Shown: one piece after another, positions 1 to 8,450 of the stretch | Numbering within the stretch: position 1 is the stretch's first letter | Layout: the number at the start of each line of letters is the position of its first letter | Assembly: GCF_030816015.1 (NCBI RefSeq) | Contig: NZ_JAUSXN010000001.1 | Location: 620,001-684,000 of the forward strand | Length of the DNA: 64,000 nt | Direction: 5' to 3' | DNA from: Pedobacter sp. W3I1 | GTDB lineage: Bacteria > Bacteroidota > Bacteroidia > Sphingobacteriales > Sphingobacteriaceae | Translations under genes and position numbers: made by a program | The notes under the pieces: generated by a model | The model's input: only the letters and a program-made list of their open reading frames with translations | Databases searched by the model: none | What the model was told of the DNA's origin: nothing

Positions 1-525
1 TTGGCAGAAACCGGCGATCAGGCTTACAAAACTTTAGTGTTAGAAAGTTTAAAAGATAGATCGTACAAAGTGATTGCTGCCGGTATTGATGGCCTGGCCA
101 AGCTGGCGCCGCAAGAGAGCACTGCTGCTTTAGCAGCATTAGATGAGGATACGAAAGCACATATTGCGCCTTCTATTGCATCGTTATACATCAACGAACC
201 AAAGGATGAGTACCAAGCATTTTATGATAATATTATGCTTACAGGCGATAGGAGCAAAGTTTTTGCTGTAGTTGGCCAGTATTTTCAGTATCTGAGGGCT
301 AACAATAATCCGGCAGTTACCGATAAAGGTATCACGAATATTAGCAGTGCCATTGAAAGGTTAAAATTACAATCCTATTTAAATAAACAACTTGCAGGTG
401 CCTATGCTGCAGCTGCCCAGGCTAAAACGCAACAAGCTGCCGCAGTAAGCGGTGAAGCTAAAGCCAACTTGAGCAAGCAGGCCGAATTATTTAAAAAAGG
501 AGCAGCTGATTTAGGAAAAGAATAA
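1..525 (+). CDS. C-terminal part of an M1-family (aminopeptidase N-like) metallopeptidase, 5' truncated
   Basis: The reading frame is open at the window edge and ends at a TAA at 523-525, so about 174 C-terminal residues are visible. The segment is all-helical in character and ends in an Ala/Lys-rich tail. It resembles the HEAT-like C-terminal domain of Bacteroidota M1 zinc aminopeptidases, which trim N-terminal residues from peptides. The zinc site (HExxH...E) would lie upstream of the window and cannot be checked, so the call rests on the C-terminal resemblance only. The TTG at base 1 should not be taken as a start. A hairpin follows at 542-578. Confidence 0.5.
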   Translation: MAETGDQAYKTLVLESLKDRSYKVIAAGIDGLAKLAPQESTAALAALDEDTKAHIAPSIASLYINEPKDEYQAFYDNIMLTGDRSKVFAVVGQYFQYLRANNNPAVTDKGITNISSAIERLKLQSYLNKQLAGAYAAAAQAKTQQAAAVSGEAKANLSKQAELFKKGAADLGKE

Positions 526-541
526 TGGGCAAATTTCATAT

Positions 542-578
542 AGAAAGGGCTGGCATGGAAACATCGCTGGCCCTTTCT
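542..578 (+). terminator. Hairpin after the M1-like gene
   Basis: Arms AGAAAGGGC and GCCCTTTCT flank a loop 17 nt after the stop codon. There is no long T-run, so this may be a weak terminator or only an mRNA 3'-end stem. Confidence 0.4.
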
Positions 579-587
579 GTCATCAAA

Positions 588-652
588 CGTTCCTACGGAA
601 CGAAAAAATATGTAAACATTTTTTTTTACCCATCAAGCGTTCCGATGGAACG
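588..652. repeat. Pair of short palindromes CGTTCC-N-GGAACG
   Basis: Two near-identical 15-nt palindromes, CGTTCCTACGGAACG at 588-602 and CGTTCCGATGGAACG at 638-652, each preceded by CATCAARCG-type sequence. They lie in gene-free DNA and belong to the many hairpin repeats in this window. Confidence 0.7.
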
Positions 653-708
653 GCTTATAAATTTGCATATAGCAGCCCTAAATAGTAGCAAAGACAGTTG
701 TACATAAA

Positions 709-767
709 CGGGATTGAAATGGCAGCTCTCGATTTTATTAAAAATCGGGACTACAATGGAAAGCCCG
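709..767 (+). repeat. Fixed-flank / variable-hairpin element, copy 1
   Basis: The left flank CGGGATTGAAATGG and the right flank AATGGAAAGCCCG can close an outer stem (CGGG/CCCG). Between them is an unrelated hairpin built on TCGATTTT and AAAATCGG. The same architecture with other hairpins occurs at 8451-8514, 8624-8672, 8904-8967, 9070-9118 and 14803-14858. Confidence 0.6.
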
Positions 768-866
768 ACTAACAATAAGCAAGCTACAGGCTTTGCTTTC
801 CAAAAAACATTTCCAGTCCTATAGCCTGTAGGTTGATTATGCGTATATTTCAATCTTTAATTTGAT

Positions 867-1392
867 ATGCAATATTCAATTGTACCTTTTTTAATCGATT
901 TATTGAAAAAAGACCAGAAACGCATGGGGCGTGTTGTAATTTTAGGTTGGATAGTTTTTATTGCACATTCCATCCTTATTTATTTTCTCGTAAACAAGGA
1001 ATTTTAGCTTTGAATATTTTTTCAGCGAAATCGTATTTGTTTTGCTCATTATTTACATTCAGAAATGGCATATTTTGCCCCGTGCTAAAACAATAAACTC
1101 AACCGCTGCTTTGGTGACGGTTAGTAAAACGCAGATCGTAATCATAACTCCTCCGTGCAAAGTTTTATTCTGGATAAATCAAGAAGCCAAAGAAATAATA
1201 TTTGATATTGATAAAATGGCAATGACAAGAATATCGTATCCTATTCCCAATATTTTCGATATGGAAAAGGGTGTTATCATACTTAAACAGGATAAGAAAG
1301 AAGCACTTATCATTGCTAACTATTTTGACACCAAGCTCGTTGAAACCCTAAGAGTTTTAAAGCCGAATCCCCTCGCTCAATATCTAAATTAA
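867..1392 (+). pseudogene. Frameshifted small membrane protein (two TM segments plus soluble C-terminal domain)
   Basis: An ATG at 867 opens a 46-codon frame whose product begins MQYSIVPFLIDLLKKDQKR and contains one hydrophobic helix; it stops at 1005-1007. Removing one T from the TTTT run at 1002-1005 joins it to the next frame, which continues KEFSFEYFFSEIVFV as a second TM segment and runs to the stop at 1390-1392. The restored product would be about 174 residues with two TM helices and a beta-rich tail (around ILFWINQEAKEI) reminiscent of bacterial PH-like domains. I do not recognise the family. Alternatives are a sequencing error, a phase-variable T-run, or two unrelated small ORFs; without the fix only the downstream piece (from a TTG at 1042) would be called. 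Confidence 0.5.
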
Positions 1393-1401
1393 TAAACAGC
1401 A

Positions 1402-1857
1402 TCAGTTACATTCATCCTTTCTCCTGGTATCAATAATATAAACAATCTGCCAGCCCTGATCTCCCTTTACCAACTGGAAGGAGTTTACGCCGCAATGGCT
1501 GAACTTGTCGCCCAGGTAAAATTTATAGTCTGTCCAAACTGAAGCCAAAGGACCATCGATTAATATTTTTGTAAAAACAATACGCTCATCGTATTTTTCC
1601 TGATGTGGAGTGCCGATAAATTTGATAAAGTCGTTAACGGATTCTGTGCGTATACTTACTTTACCTTCTTTGTTAGCGATGGTTTGCATGATCGCTGCTG
1701 GTGCAAAGGCAGTTCGGGTTAAGGTGCTGTCTCCATCTTTCATGCCGGTAAAAAGGTTGGTTATGGTTTTTTTAACCGCACTTTCTTCATCGCTTTGTGC
1801 AAAGCCGTTTGTAGTAAAATATAGTAAAAACAGGGCAAAAATGACTAATTCTTTCAT
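1402..1857 (-). CDS. Secreted NTF2-like protein, putative lumazine-binding family
   Basis: 151 residues with a signal peptide (first ~20 residues, ending GFAQ). The mature part has the pattern of the Lumazine_bd_2 / SnoaL-like NTF2 fold: an early helix with ESAVKKTITNLFTGMKDGD, then FAPAAIMQTI, a mid-segment SVNDFIKFI and a C-terminal strand pair with VWTDYKFYLGDKFSHCGVNS. Members of this group are small cone-shaped binding or scaffold domains; no enzyme activity can be assigned. It stands alone, convergent with the broken gene upstream. The start is the ATG directly before the signal peptide. Confidence 0.65.
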   Translation of the reverse strand: MKELVIFALFLLYFTTNGFAQSDEESAVKKTITNLFTGMKDGDSTLTRTAFAPAAIMQTIANKEGKVSIRTESVNDFIKFIGTPHQEKYDERIVFTKILIDGPLASVWTDYKFYLGDKFSHCGVNSFQLVKGDQGWQIVYIIDTRRKDECN

Positions 1858-2107
1858 GACTTCTCCATTACGTATATACCATAAATTTATAGTATTTTTG
1901 TCAAAGAAGGGAAAAGGAACCGCGATGTTGCAAAAAATCTATCGATTATCCACACATCTTAATCACAGTCAATACGCTTTATAGTCAGCTATTTACGCTG
2001 TTTTAACCGATTGATGTTAATAATTATTTTAAAAACGGATAATTAAAATTGGTAAACTTATCATGTGTTTTTATGCTAATTGGCACGGTTCTTTAATAGT
2101 ATAATAT

Positions 2108-3511
2108 ATGGAAGAAGAATTTTTTTTTGAATCCAACGAAGATGCACAACGCTCAGTAGAACGTTACGAAGAAATGCTCCGGAACCAGGATCAGTATTTC
2201 TTCGATGCAGGGGCATTCGAATACATTGTAGATTTCTACATTGAGAAAAATGATCCGGTCAAAGCTTTGCAGGTTGTTGATTTTGCAATCAGTCAACACC
2301 CTTATGCAACAATATTTTTAATCAAACAGGCTCACCTTTACATTTTAACCAACAATAACGAAAAGGCCTTTATTGCTTTGCAAAAGGCCGAGCTTTTAGA
2401 ACCGTCTGAACCAGATATTTATTTGCTTCGCGGTAATATTTTTCAAAATACCGAACGTTTTGACGAGGCTTTGGAAAATTACGAAAAAGCTTTGGGGCTG
2501 GCCGAAAGTACGGATGAGATTTTATTACAGATGGCTTATGTTTACCAGAGCATGGGCGATTATGAAAGCGCCATTACTTATATTAAGCTCAGTTTAGAGC
2601 AGAATATGGAGAACCAGGATGGTTTGTATGAGCTGGCTTTCTGTTACGATGTATTAGATAAACAAGAAGAAAGTATCAAATTTTATCAGCAATACATCGA
2701 TACTGATCCGTATTCTTATGCGGCCTGGTACAATTTGGGCAATAGTTTCCACAAGTTGAACCTTTTTGAAAAAGCTATTGATGCTTATGATTACGCGATC
2801 CTGATCAAAGAAGATTTTAGCTCTGCGTATTTCAATAAAGGCAATGCACTGGTTCAGCTCGATAAATATGATGAAGCGATAGATGTTTATAAACAGACTT
2901 TCGAATATGAACAGCCTAATGCCGATACCTATTGCGCCATTGGTGAATGTTACGAGAAACTGGAAAAAATGGACGAAGCCCGGTCTTATTATAAAAAATC
3001 GGTAAAAATGGATCCTAAAATGGCAGATGCCTGGTTTGGGATCGGTGTTACGCTGAATTTTGAAGAGCGTTATTTCGAATCGCTGCATTTTTATAAAAAA
3101 GCTATTGATTTAGAAGCCGAAAATCCTGATTTCTGGTTTGCCATGGCTGATGCTTATTATAAATTAGGCCAGATTGATGAATCGATCGAAGCTTATGAAA
3201 AAGTATTGGAGTTTAATCCTTTGGATATTGAAGCCTGGTTAGATTTTAGTACCGTGCTTTACGAGCAGGGAAAGTTGCTGGAAGCATCAGAAACAATGGC
3301 GGAGGCGATTAAGAATAATCCGGAAGCAGCGGAACTTTATTACCGGATGGTAGCCTATCTTTTTGCCCAGGGGAATTATAGCGATGCGCTGGGTTATTTG
3401 GAAACAGCTTTAACAACTGACCCTGATAAACACTATATTTTATTTGAATATTTGCCACAATTGCAGGATAATAGTGCCATTTTGAACGTTATAAACAGAT
3501 ATATAAGGTAA
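2108..3511 (+). CDS. Tetratricopeptide-repeat protein
   Basis: 467 residues without signal peptide, so probably cytoplasmic. From about residue 55 to the end it is a continuous series of about eleven to twelve TPR units (A8/G/Y/A/P pattern, for example AWYNLGNSFHKLNLFEKAID and AWFGIGVTLNFEERYFESL). TPR arrays are protein-interaction scaffolds. The start region is very acidic. Codons 5-8 contain a run of nine T (encoding FFF), which could slip. It precedes the ComA-like gene by 60 nt and may be co-transcribed with it, though a promoter-like CACTTTTG lies between them. Confidence 0.85.
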   Translation: MEEEFFFESNEDAQRSVERYEEMLRNQDQYFFDAGAFEYIVDFYIEKNDPVKALQVVDFAISQHPYATIFLIKQAHLYILTNNNEKAFIALQKAELLEPSEPDIYLLRGNIFQNTERFDEALENYEKALGLAESTDEILLQMAYVYQSMGDYESAITYIKLSLEQNMENQDGLYELAFCYDVLDKQEESIKFYQQYIDTDPYSYAAWYNLGNSFHKLNLFEKAIDAYDYAILIKEDFSSAYFNKGNALVQLDKYDEAIDVYKQTFEYEQPNADTYCAIGECYEKLEKMDEARSYYKKSVKMDPKMADAWFGIGVTLNFEERYFESLHFYKKAIDLEAENPDFWFAMADAYYKLGQIDESIEAYEKVLEFNPLDIEAWLDFSTVLYEQGKLLEASETMAEAIKNNPEAAELYYRMVAYLFAQGNYSDALGYLETALTTDPDKHYILFEYLPQLQDNSAILNVINRYIR

Positions 3512-3571
3512 CGACCTTGTGAGAAAAATTTAACAAATAAATCTCAAAATTTTTTTCACTTTTGTACGCAT

Positions 3572-4339
3572 ATGAATTATCCATTATTAAACGTTCCCCA
3601 ACGTCCAGCTAAACCACGCCAAAAAGGCTTAACAATGGTTATGGATAAGGGATTGAGCCTACGCCAGGTTGAAGATTTTATTGAAGTTGCCGGCGTACAT
3701 ACAGATATCGTAAAATTAGGTTGGGCTACATCGCATGTTACCCCAAGACTTAAAGAAAAATTAGCTTTATATAAAAGTGCAGGCATTCCCACCTATTTTG
3801 GCGGAACATTATTTGAAGCCTTTATCATCCGTAACCAGTTTTCAGATTATCAACGTATTTTAGATCAATACGGAATGGAATATGCAGAAGTTTCTGATGG
3901 TTCTATTGAAATTGAGCACGACAAAAAATGTGAGTTCATCCGTGAACTGTCGAACCAGGTAACCGTTATTTCGGAAGTAGGCAGTAAAGATGCCGCTAAA
4001 ATATTTGCCCCATATAAGTGGATTAAATTAATGCAGGCTGAAATTGAGGCCGGTTCGTGGAAAGTAATTGCCGAAGCCCGCGAGGGTGGTAACGTAGGTA
4101 TTTACCGGGGAAGTGGCGAAGTGCGTGAAGGATTGGTTGATGAAATTTTAACCCAGATTCCTGAAGAAACTATTATTTGGGAAGCACCTCAAAAAGAACA
4201 GCAGGTTTGGTTTATTAAACTAATCGGTAGTAATGTAAACCTTGGTAATATTGCCCCGGCAGAAGTAATTCCTTTAGAAACCATTCGTTTAGGATTACGT
4301 GGAGATACTTTTGACTATTTCCTGAACCAGGTAAAATAA
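3572..4339 (+). CDS. comA: Phosphosulfolactate synthase (ComA family)
   Basis: 255 residues matching the length and motifs of the ComA TIM-barrel family: the KPRQKGLTMVMDKG opening, DIVKLGWATSH, then TYFGGTLFE, EVSDGSIEI, VISEVGSKD, a region with EAREGGNVGIY and the terminal GLRGDTFDYF. Characterised ComA adds sulfite to phosphoenolpyruvate to give (R)-2-phospho-3-sulfolactate, the first step of coenzyme M synthesis in methanogens and of sulfolactate synthesis in Bacillus. Bacteroidota do not make coenzyme M, so the product here is more likely a sulfonate precursor or another 3-carbon compound; that part is inference. A near-consensus -7 box CACTTTTG ends 7 nt before the ATG. No ComB or ComC partner is adjacent; aroE follows after a repeat. 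Confidence 0.85.
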   Translation: MNYPLLNVPQRPAKPRQKGLTMVMDKGLSLRQVEDFIEVAGVHTDIVKLGWATSHVTPRLKEKLALYKSAGIPTYFGGTLFEAFIIRNQFSDYQRILDQYGMEYAEVSDGSIEIEHDKKCEFIRELSNQVTVISEVGSKDAAKIFAPYKWIKLMQAEIEAGSWKVIAEAREGGNVGIYRGSGEVREGLVDEILTQIPEETIIWEAPQKEQQVWFIKLIGSNVNLGNIAPAEVIPLETIRLGLRGDTFDYFLNQVK

Positions 4340-4376
4340 AAGATAAAATTCGTCATTGCGAGGCGCATAGTTAAAT

Positions 4377-4512
4377 AAAGAGGTTGTATCATAAATATAG
4401 ATTTGTCATCCTGAGCCTGTCGAAGGACCTGTTTAAATACGCTTTAAGGTGTTTCGACAGGCTCAACATGACAGCATCTGGGCTAAAATCGTCCTTATGA
4501 TATACCCTCTTT
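4377..4512. mobile_element. MITE-like element A with nested inverted repeats
   Basis: The outer ends read AAAGAGGTTGTATCATAA and, reverse-complemented, AAAGAGGGTATATCATAA. An inner pair reads GTCATCCTGAGCCTGTCGAA and GTCATGTTGAGCCTGTCGAA. The same nested arrangement recurs at 41695-41855, so this is a dispersed non-coding element, about 136 bp, with terminal inverted repeats and no transposase. A partial repeat starting CGTCATTGCGAGG lies just upstream at about 4351. Confidence 0.65.
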
Positions 4513-4528
4513 GCTTGTTTATATCAAT

Positions 4529-5272
4529 ATGAAAACATACGGCTTAATCGGATATCCACTTTCTCATTCTTTCTCGAAAAAATATTTCACAGAAAAATTT
4601 CAAAATGAAGACATAGCCGATCATCAATATGAGCTTTTTCCTATTGCCGATATTAAATCACTGCCCGATCTGCTGAGTGAAAATCCATCGCTTTGCGGCC
4701 TTAATGTAACTATTCCACACAAAGTTAATGTGCTTTGCTATTTAAATGAAGTAGATGAAGCAGCAGAAAAAATTGGTGCCGTAAATTGTATTTCGATCAA
4801 AAGTTTTGAAGGTGAAACCTATTTAAAAGGCTATAATACCGATGCATACGGCTTTGAAGAATCGCTAAAACCATTGTTAGGACCACAACACACAAAAGCG
4901 CTTGTTTTTGGTGATGGCGGAGCGGCGAAAGCTGTAAAATACGTTTTAGAAAAGTTAAATATCCAATATCAGGTTGTGGTACGAACAGCTGTTCCTGGTG
5001 CTCTGCTATATTCAGAAATTACACCTGCGATTTTAGCCTCACACCGGTTATTGATCAATACCACGCCTTTGGGAATGTCGCCAAGTATAGATACCTTTCC
5101 CGAAATTGATTACAGTTTACTAGGGCCAGGTTATTTAGCTTACGATTTAGTGTATAACCCCTTAGAGAGTGCATTTTTAGCTAAAGCTGCCGAACGTGGT
5201 GCGGCGATTAAAAACGGTTTGGAGATGCTGTATAAACAAGCAGAAAAAGCCTGGGCAATCTGGAATAAATAA
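4529..5272 (+). CDS. aroE: Shikimate dehydrogenase
   Basis: 247 residues from the ATG at 4529; an in-frame TTG at 4511 is less likely because it lies next to the MITE-like repeat. The enzyme reduces 3-dehydroshikimate with NADPH in the shikimate pathway in the cytoplasm. Visible motifs are the N-terminal substrate loop GYPLSHSFSK (residues 8-17), the catalytic Lys in NVTIPHK (near 64), the NADP loop GDGGAAKA (near 128), NTTPLGM and YNPLESAFL. The C-terminal GLEMLYKQAEKAW is also typical. Length is slightly short, as usual in Bacteroidota. It follows comA and precedes gldD, with partial repeats in the gaps. Confidence 0.93.
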   Translation: MKTYGLIGYPLSHSFSKKYFTEKFQNEDIADHQYELFPIADIKSLPDLLSENPSLCGLNVTIPHKVNVLCYLNEVDEAAEKIGAVNCISIKSFEGETYLKGYNTDAYGFEESLKPLLGPQHTKALVFGDGGAAKAVKYVLEKLNIQYQVVVRTAVPGALLYSEITPAILASHRLLINTTPLGMSPSIDTFPEIDYSLLGPGYLAYDLVYNPLESAFLAKAAERGAAIKNGLEMLYKQAEKAWAIWNK

Positions 5273-5348
5273 TTTAACTTATCGTCATTACGAGGAGGAA
5301 CGATAGCCTGCCCCGACTTTTCGGGAACGCAATTTTTGATAGCATGTT

Positions 5349-5939
5349 ATGAAATTAAAACAATTGATTCTTCTTTTGCCCTTTGTACTGCTTCTGTTCA
5401 TAACAGCTTGCCAAAACCACGATTATAGTCCGAAGCCAAAAGCTTATTTCAGGATTGTGTTTCCTAAAAAAGACTACACCACATTTACCAGGCCTGTTCC
5501 CTTTACGTTCAAATACCCTACTTATGCAGCGGTAGAGCAAGATCAAAGCCGCGATGCTCAGAAAGGCTGGTACAATTTGCACTTTAAGCAGTTTAATGGC
5601 TTTTTGCATTTAACTTATTACGATGTTTCGGGTAAAGGCGAATATGATGAAATGGTAGAAGATGCCCGAAAACTTGCCTTTAAACATACGATAAAAGCAA
5701 GTGCGATTGATCAAAAGCTCATCAATTACCCTGAACATAAAGTTTATGGCATATACTACGCCATTGAAGGGAATACCGCTTCTTCTGTTCAGTTTTTTTT
5801 AACCGATAGTGCTAAACATTATTTTAGAGGAGCTTTATATTTTAATGAGCGCCCACAATACGATTCTATTGAACCCGTTGTTAAATTTATTAAAAAGGAT
5901 ATCGATACTTTGATTTCTACCTTTAGGTGGAAAAATTAA
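5349..5939 (+). CDS. gldD: Gliding motility lipoprotein GldD
   Basis: 196 residues. A lipoprotein signal peptide ends in LLLFITAC, with Cys21 as the lipidation site. The mature start YSPKPKAYFRIVFP followed by the F-KYP-Y block and the late FRGALYF motif are characteristic of GldD, a lipoprotein needed for gliding in Flavobacterium and part of the wider gliding/type IX secretion gene set. Non-gliding relatives keep the gene, so presence does not prove motility. No other gld genes are in the window. The 76-nt gap after aroE contains a partial repeat beginning CGTCATTACGAGG. Confidence 0.88.
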   Translation: MKLKQLILLLPFVLLLFITACQNHDYSPKPKAYFRIVFPKKDYTTFTRPVPFTFKYPTYAAVEQDQSRDAQKGWYNLHFKQFNGFLHLTYYDVSGKGEYDEMVEDARKLAFKHTIKASAIDQKLINYPEHKVYGIYYAIEGNTASSVQFFLTDSAKHYFRGALYFNERPQYDSIEPVVKFIKKDIDTLISTFRWKN

Positions 5940-5987
5940 TTTATTATTTGTTATCCTGTTGCTGAGACAGGATTTTGCTAAAAATTT

Positions 5988-6626
5988 ATGATTACAATAA
6001 AGACCTTCACTTTTAATGCTTACAGCGAAAATACCTATGTGCTTTACGATGAAACCAAAGAATGTGTCATTATCGATCCGGGTACGTACGAGGGTTTTGA
6101 GCAAAATGAATTGGCGGCTTTCATCAAATATGAAGGCTTAAAGCCTGTTTTATTGCTCAATACACATTGTCATCTCGATCATGTTTTCGGTAATAAATTT
6201 GTGTTCGAAAGCTATGGCTTAAAACCACAGTTTCATCAGGGCGAATTACCAATTTTAAATGCGGTTCCCGGTTATGCGCCATCAATGGGCTTTACCCGTT
6301 ATGAGGTATCCCCCTTGCCAGATACCTTTTTGCCCGAAACAGGAACTATTTCTTTTGGCAATAGCACGCTTACCTTAATTTTTGCTCCCGGGCATTCGCC
6401 AGCGCACCTTTGTTTTTACAGTGCAGCCGATCATATTTTAATAGGTGGCGATGTGCTTTTTTATGGTAGTATTGGCCGTACCGATCTGCCAGGAGGTAAT
6501 CATCAGCAATTAATCCAAAACATTTCCGATAAACTTTTTGTCTTACCTGATGAAACCAAAGTTTATCCTGGCCATGGACCAGCCACGAGCATTGGTTTTG
6601 AAAAACAACATAACCCGTTTTTTTAG
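5988..6626 (+). CDS. Metallo-beta-lactamase-fold hydrolase (glyoxalase II-like)
   Basis: 212 residues, cytoplasmic. The zinc motif HxHxDH is present as H60-C-H-L-D-H65, followed by a distal His in APGHSPAHLCFY, Asp in IGGDVLFYGSIGRTDLPGG and His in VYPGHGP, so both metal sites look intact. The family hydrolyses thioesters such as S-lactoylglutathione or persulfides (ETHE1-like); the true substrate in an organism of this type is unknown. It lies 48 nt after gldD on the same strand. Confidence 0.88.
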   Translation: MITIKTFTFNAYSENTYVLYDETKECVIIDPGTYEGFEQNELAAFIKYEGLKPVLLLNTHCHLDHVFGNKFVFESYGLKPQFHQGELPILNAVPGYAPSMGFTRYEVSPLPDTFLPETGTISFGNSTLTLIFAPGHSPAHLCFYSAADHILIGGDVLFYGSIGRTDLPGGNHQQLIQNISDKLFVLPDETKVYPGHGPATSIGFEKQHNPFF

Positions 6627-6701
6627 CAGGATTAAAAGTTCATAATTGTTAAAGGGTTTACAACCTTAAGTCTTTTACCTTTAAACCCTAAACCTTTTAT
6701 T

Positions 6702-6709
6702 TATCTTTG
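6702..6709 (+). promoter_or_regulatory. -7 box TATCTTTG 5 nt upstream of the permease GTG
   Basis: It matches the Bacteroidota -7 consensus TAnnTTTG exactly. Only 5 nt separate it from the GTG at 6715, so transcription would begin at or next to the start codon. No clear -33 TTG is visible. Confidence 0.5.
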
Positions 6710-6714
6710 CCGCT

Positions 6715-7950
6715 GTGAATACATCGTTTTATATTGCCAAAAGGTATCTCTTTGCCAAAAAATCAACCAATGCCATTAACCTGATATCGGGCATATCGAT
6801 GGTAGGTGTTATGGTGGGTAGCGCTGCATTGATTATTATCCTTTCGGTATTTAACGGTTTAGAAACAGTGGTATTGAGTATGTTCGATACCATTACCCCG
6901 CAAATAGCCATTACACCGGTTAAGGGGAAAACTTTTGATCCAAACACAAGCTATTTTAATCAGCTCAGAAAAGATAAAGGTGTTGCCGCTTTTACCGAGG
7001 TGCTGCAAGAAAATGCTTTGCTAAAATACAACAACAAACAAGCTGTTGGAATGGTTAAAGGTGTAAGTTTAGACTATTTGAAGAACACTAAATTAGATAG
7101 TACCATTAAAGAAGGACATTTTATATTGCATAACAGAAGCGGTGATAACGCGGTAATTGGTTCTGCCTTACAAAGTTATTTGGCAGTAAATACGGTTGAT
7201 CCCTTTACGGAGCTGGAAATTTATTCGCCAAAGAAAGATATCGCGCCCAGTACCTTAAATCCTGCCGACGATTTTGTGGTAAAGAACATTCGGGTAAGCG
7301 GTGTTTTTGAGGTACAGCAAGATTTCGACAATGGCATTATTGTACCATTGAATTTTGCCCGCGAACTTTTAGGCGAAGATAAAAAAGTGTCTGCAATAGA
7401 GATCAATCTCCAGCCTGGTATTGATGTAGACGATTTTCAAAAAGAAGTAATCGAAAAAGCAGGTAAAGATTATGAAGTCAGGAATCAGGCCGAGCAAAAT
7501 AAATCACTCTACCACATTTTAAATACCGAAAAATGGGCCGTATATATTATTCTTACTTTTATTCTGATTATTGCTATATTTAATATCATAGGGTCGTTAA
7601 CCATGTTAGTAATCGATAAGGTAAAGGATGTAGCCATTCTGAGCAGTTTAGGCGCAGGGAAGAAATTAATCAAACGTATATTTTTATTTGAGGGCATGAT
7701 GATCACCATGTCTGGCTGTGTGTTGGGCTTAATTATAGGCCTCATATTTTATTATTTTCAGCACACTTATGGTTTTATCAAAATGGGTGATGAAGTAAAC
7801 AAAACCTTGGTAAGTTCTTATCCAATCGGACTAAAATGGAAAGATTTTGTTTTAGTTTTTGTTACAGTAGGCATCTTCTCATTTTTGGCATCTGCTTTGT
7901 CATCCAATTTAAGTGTTAAACAGATAGATCAAATTAATCAAACTATATAA
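6715..7950 (+). CDS. LolC/LolE-type FtsX-family ABC transporter permease
   Basis: 411 residues starting at GTG. One TM helix follows the opening MNTSFYIAKRYLFAKKSTN and a large periplasmic domain spans roughly 50-270. Three more TM helices lie near 275-300, 325-350 and 378-400, the classic FtsX/LolE topology. LolCE permeases work with the ATPase LolD to release lipoproteins from the inner membrane. Residues GISMVGVMVGSAALIIILSVFNGLE are typical of Bacteroidota homologues. No ATPase gene is adjacent, as is common in this phylum. The next lipoprotein gene starts 1 nt after its stop, so the two are an operon. Confidence 0.85.
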   Translation: MNTSFYIAKRYLFAKKSTNAINLISGISMVGVMVGSAALIIILSVFNGLETVVLSMFDTITPQIAITPVKGKTFDPNTSYFNQLRKDKGVAAFTEVLQENALLKYNNKQAVGMVKGVSLDYLKNTKLDSTIKEGHFILHNRSGDNAVIGSALQSYLAVNTVDPFTELEIYSPKKDIAPSTLNPADDFVVKNIRVSGVFEVQQDFDNGIIVPLNFARELLGEDKKVSAIEINLQPGIDVDDFQKEVIEKAGKDYEVRNQAEQNKSLYHILNTEKWAVYIILTFILIIAIFNIIGSLTMLVIDKVKDVAILSSLGAGKKLIKRIFLFEGMMITMSGCVLGLIIGLIFYYFQHTYGFIKMGDEVNKTLVSSYPIGLKWKDFVLVFVTVGIFSFLASALSSNLSVKQIDQINQTI

Positions 7951-7951
7951 A

Positions 7952-8332
7952 ATGAAGTTATTTAAACAAGCAATTGTATTTGTTGTGCTCCTTGGCGTGG
8001 CCGCTACAGCTTGTAGAAACGATAAAGCCGAGGGAGAAAAAAGTAATCTGAAAACTGTTAAAGGTTTGTATAGTTTTGGGCCTGAAATGAAGTCTTTTAC
8101 CTTATGCGAAGACGGACGTGAATATTGGGTTACAGACAGTGTAAAAAACCTGGAGCTCTCTTATAGCAAGCTAGGGTTCGAAAAGCCCTACGAGCCTGTA
8201 TATGTAGAATTAGAAGGTTATTTTGCAAAATCTGATACCGCCACAGTTTCTCCAGATTTCGATTCTACTTTAGTGGTGATGAAAGTGCTTAAAATCAGTA
8301 AAGAAATCCCTGACGGACCTTGTTCGCAGTAA
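7952..8332 (+). CDS. Small lipoprotein with NlpE C-terminal-like OB domain
   Basis: 126 residues. The signal peptide ends in VAATAC, giving Cys21 as the lipidated residue. The mature part, with SFTLCEDGREYWV then EPVYVELEGYF, resembles the OB-fold domain of NlpE and other envelope-stress lipoproteins. Function is not established. Because it directly follows a LolE-type permease, it may belong to lipoprotein trafficking, but that is only contextual. The two Cys residues in the mature part (CED and GPCSQ) could form a disulfide. Confidence 0.6.
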   Translation: MKLFKQAIVFVVLLGVAATACRNDKAEGEKSNLKTVKGLYSFGPEMKSFTLCEDGREYWVTDSVKNLELSYSKLGFEKPYEPVYVELEGYFAKSDTATVSPDFDSTLVVMKVLKISKEIPDGPCSQ

Positions 8333-8450
8333 CCGTTCAATAATATTAACAACCGCCTTGGTTCGTGTCTCCACGAACTAAACCAATGGTATAAGGGAGA
8401 TTTAAATTTTTTTTCTTGAAGCGCAATTGCTTGCTAGTCGGTTACGGTAT

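Noticed and set aside
525..853. Short open frames on both strands after the M1-like gene
   Set aside because: They cross palindromic repeats, lack protein-like composition and have no promoter or family match.
8360..8380. GGTTCGTG...CGAAC sequence resembling a tRNA T-arm
   Set aside because: No acceptor stem, anticodon arm or CCA-type end is present; it is one of the repeat hairpins.
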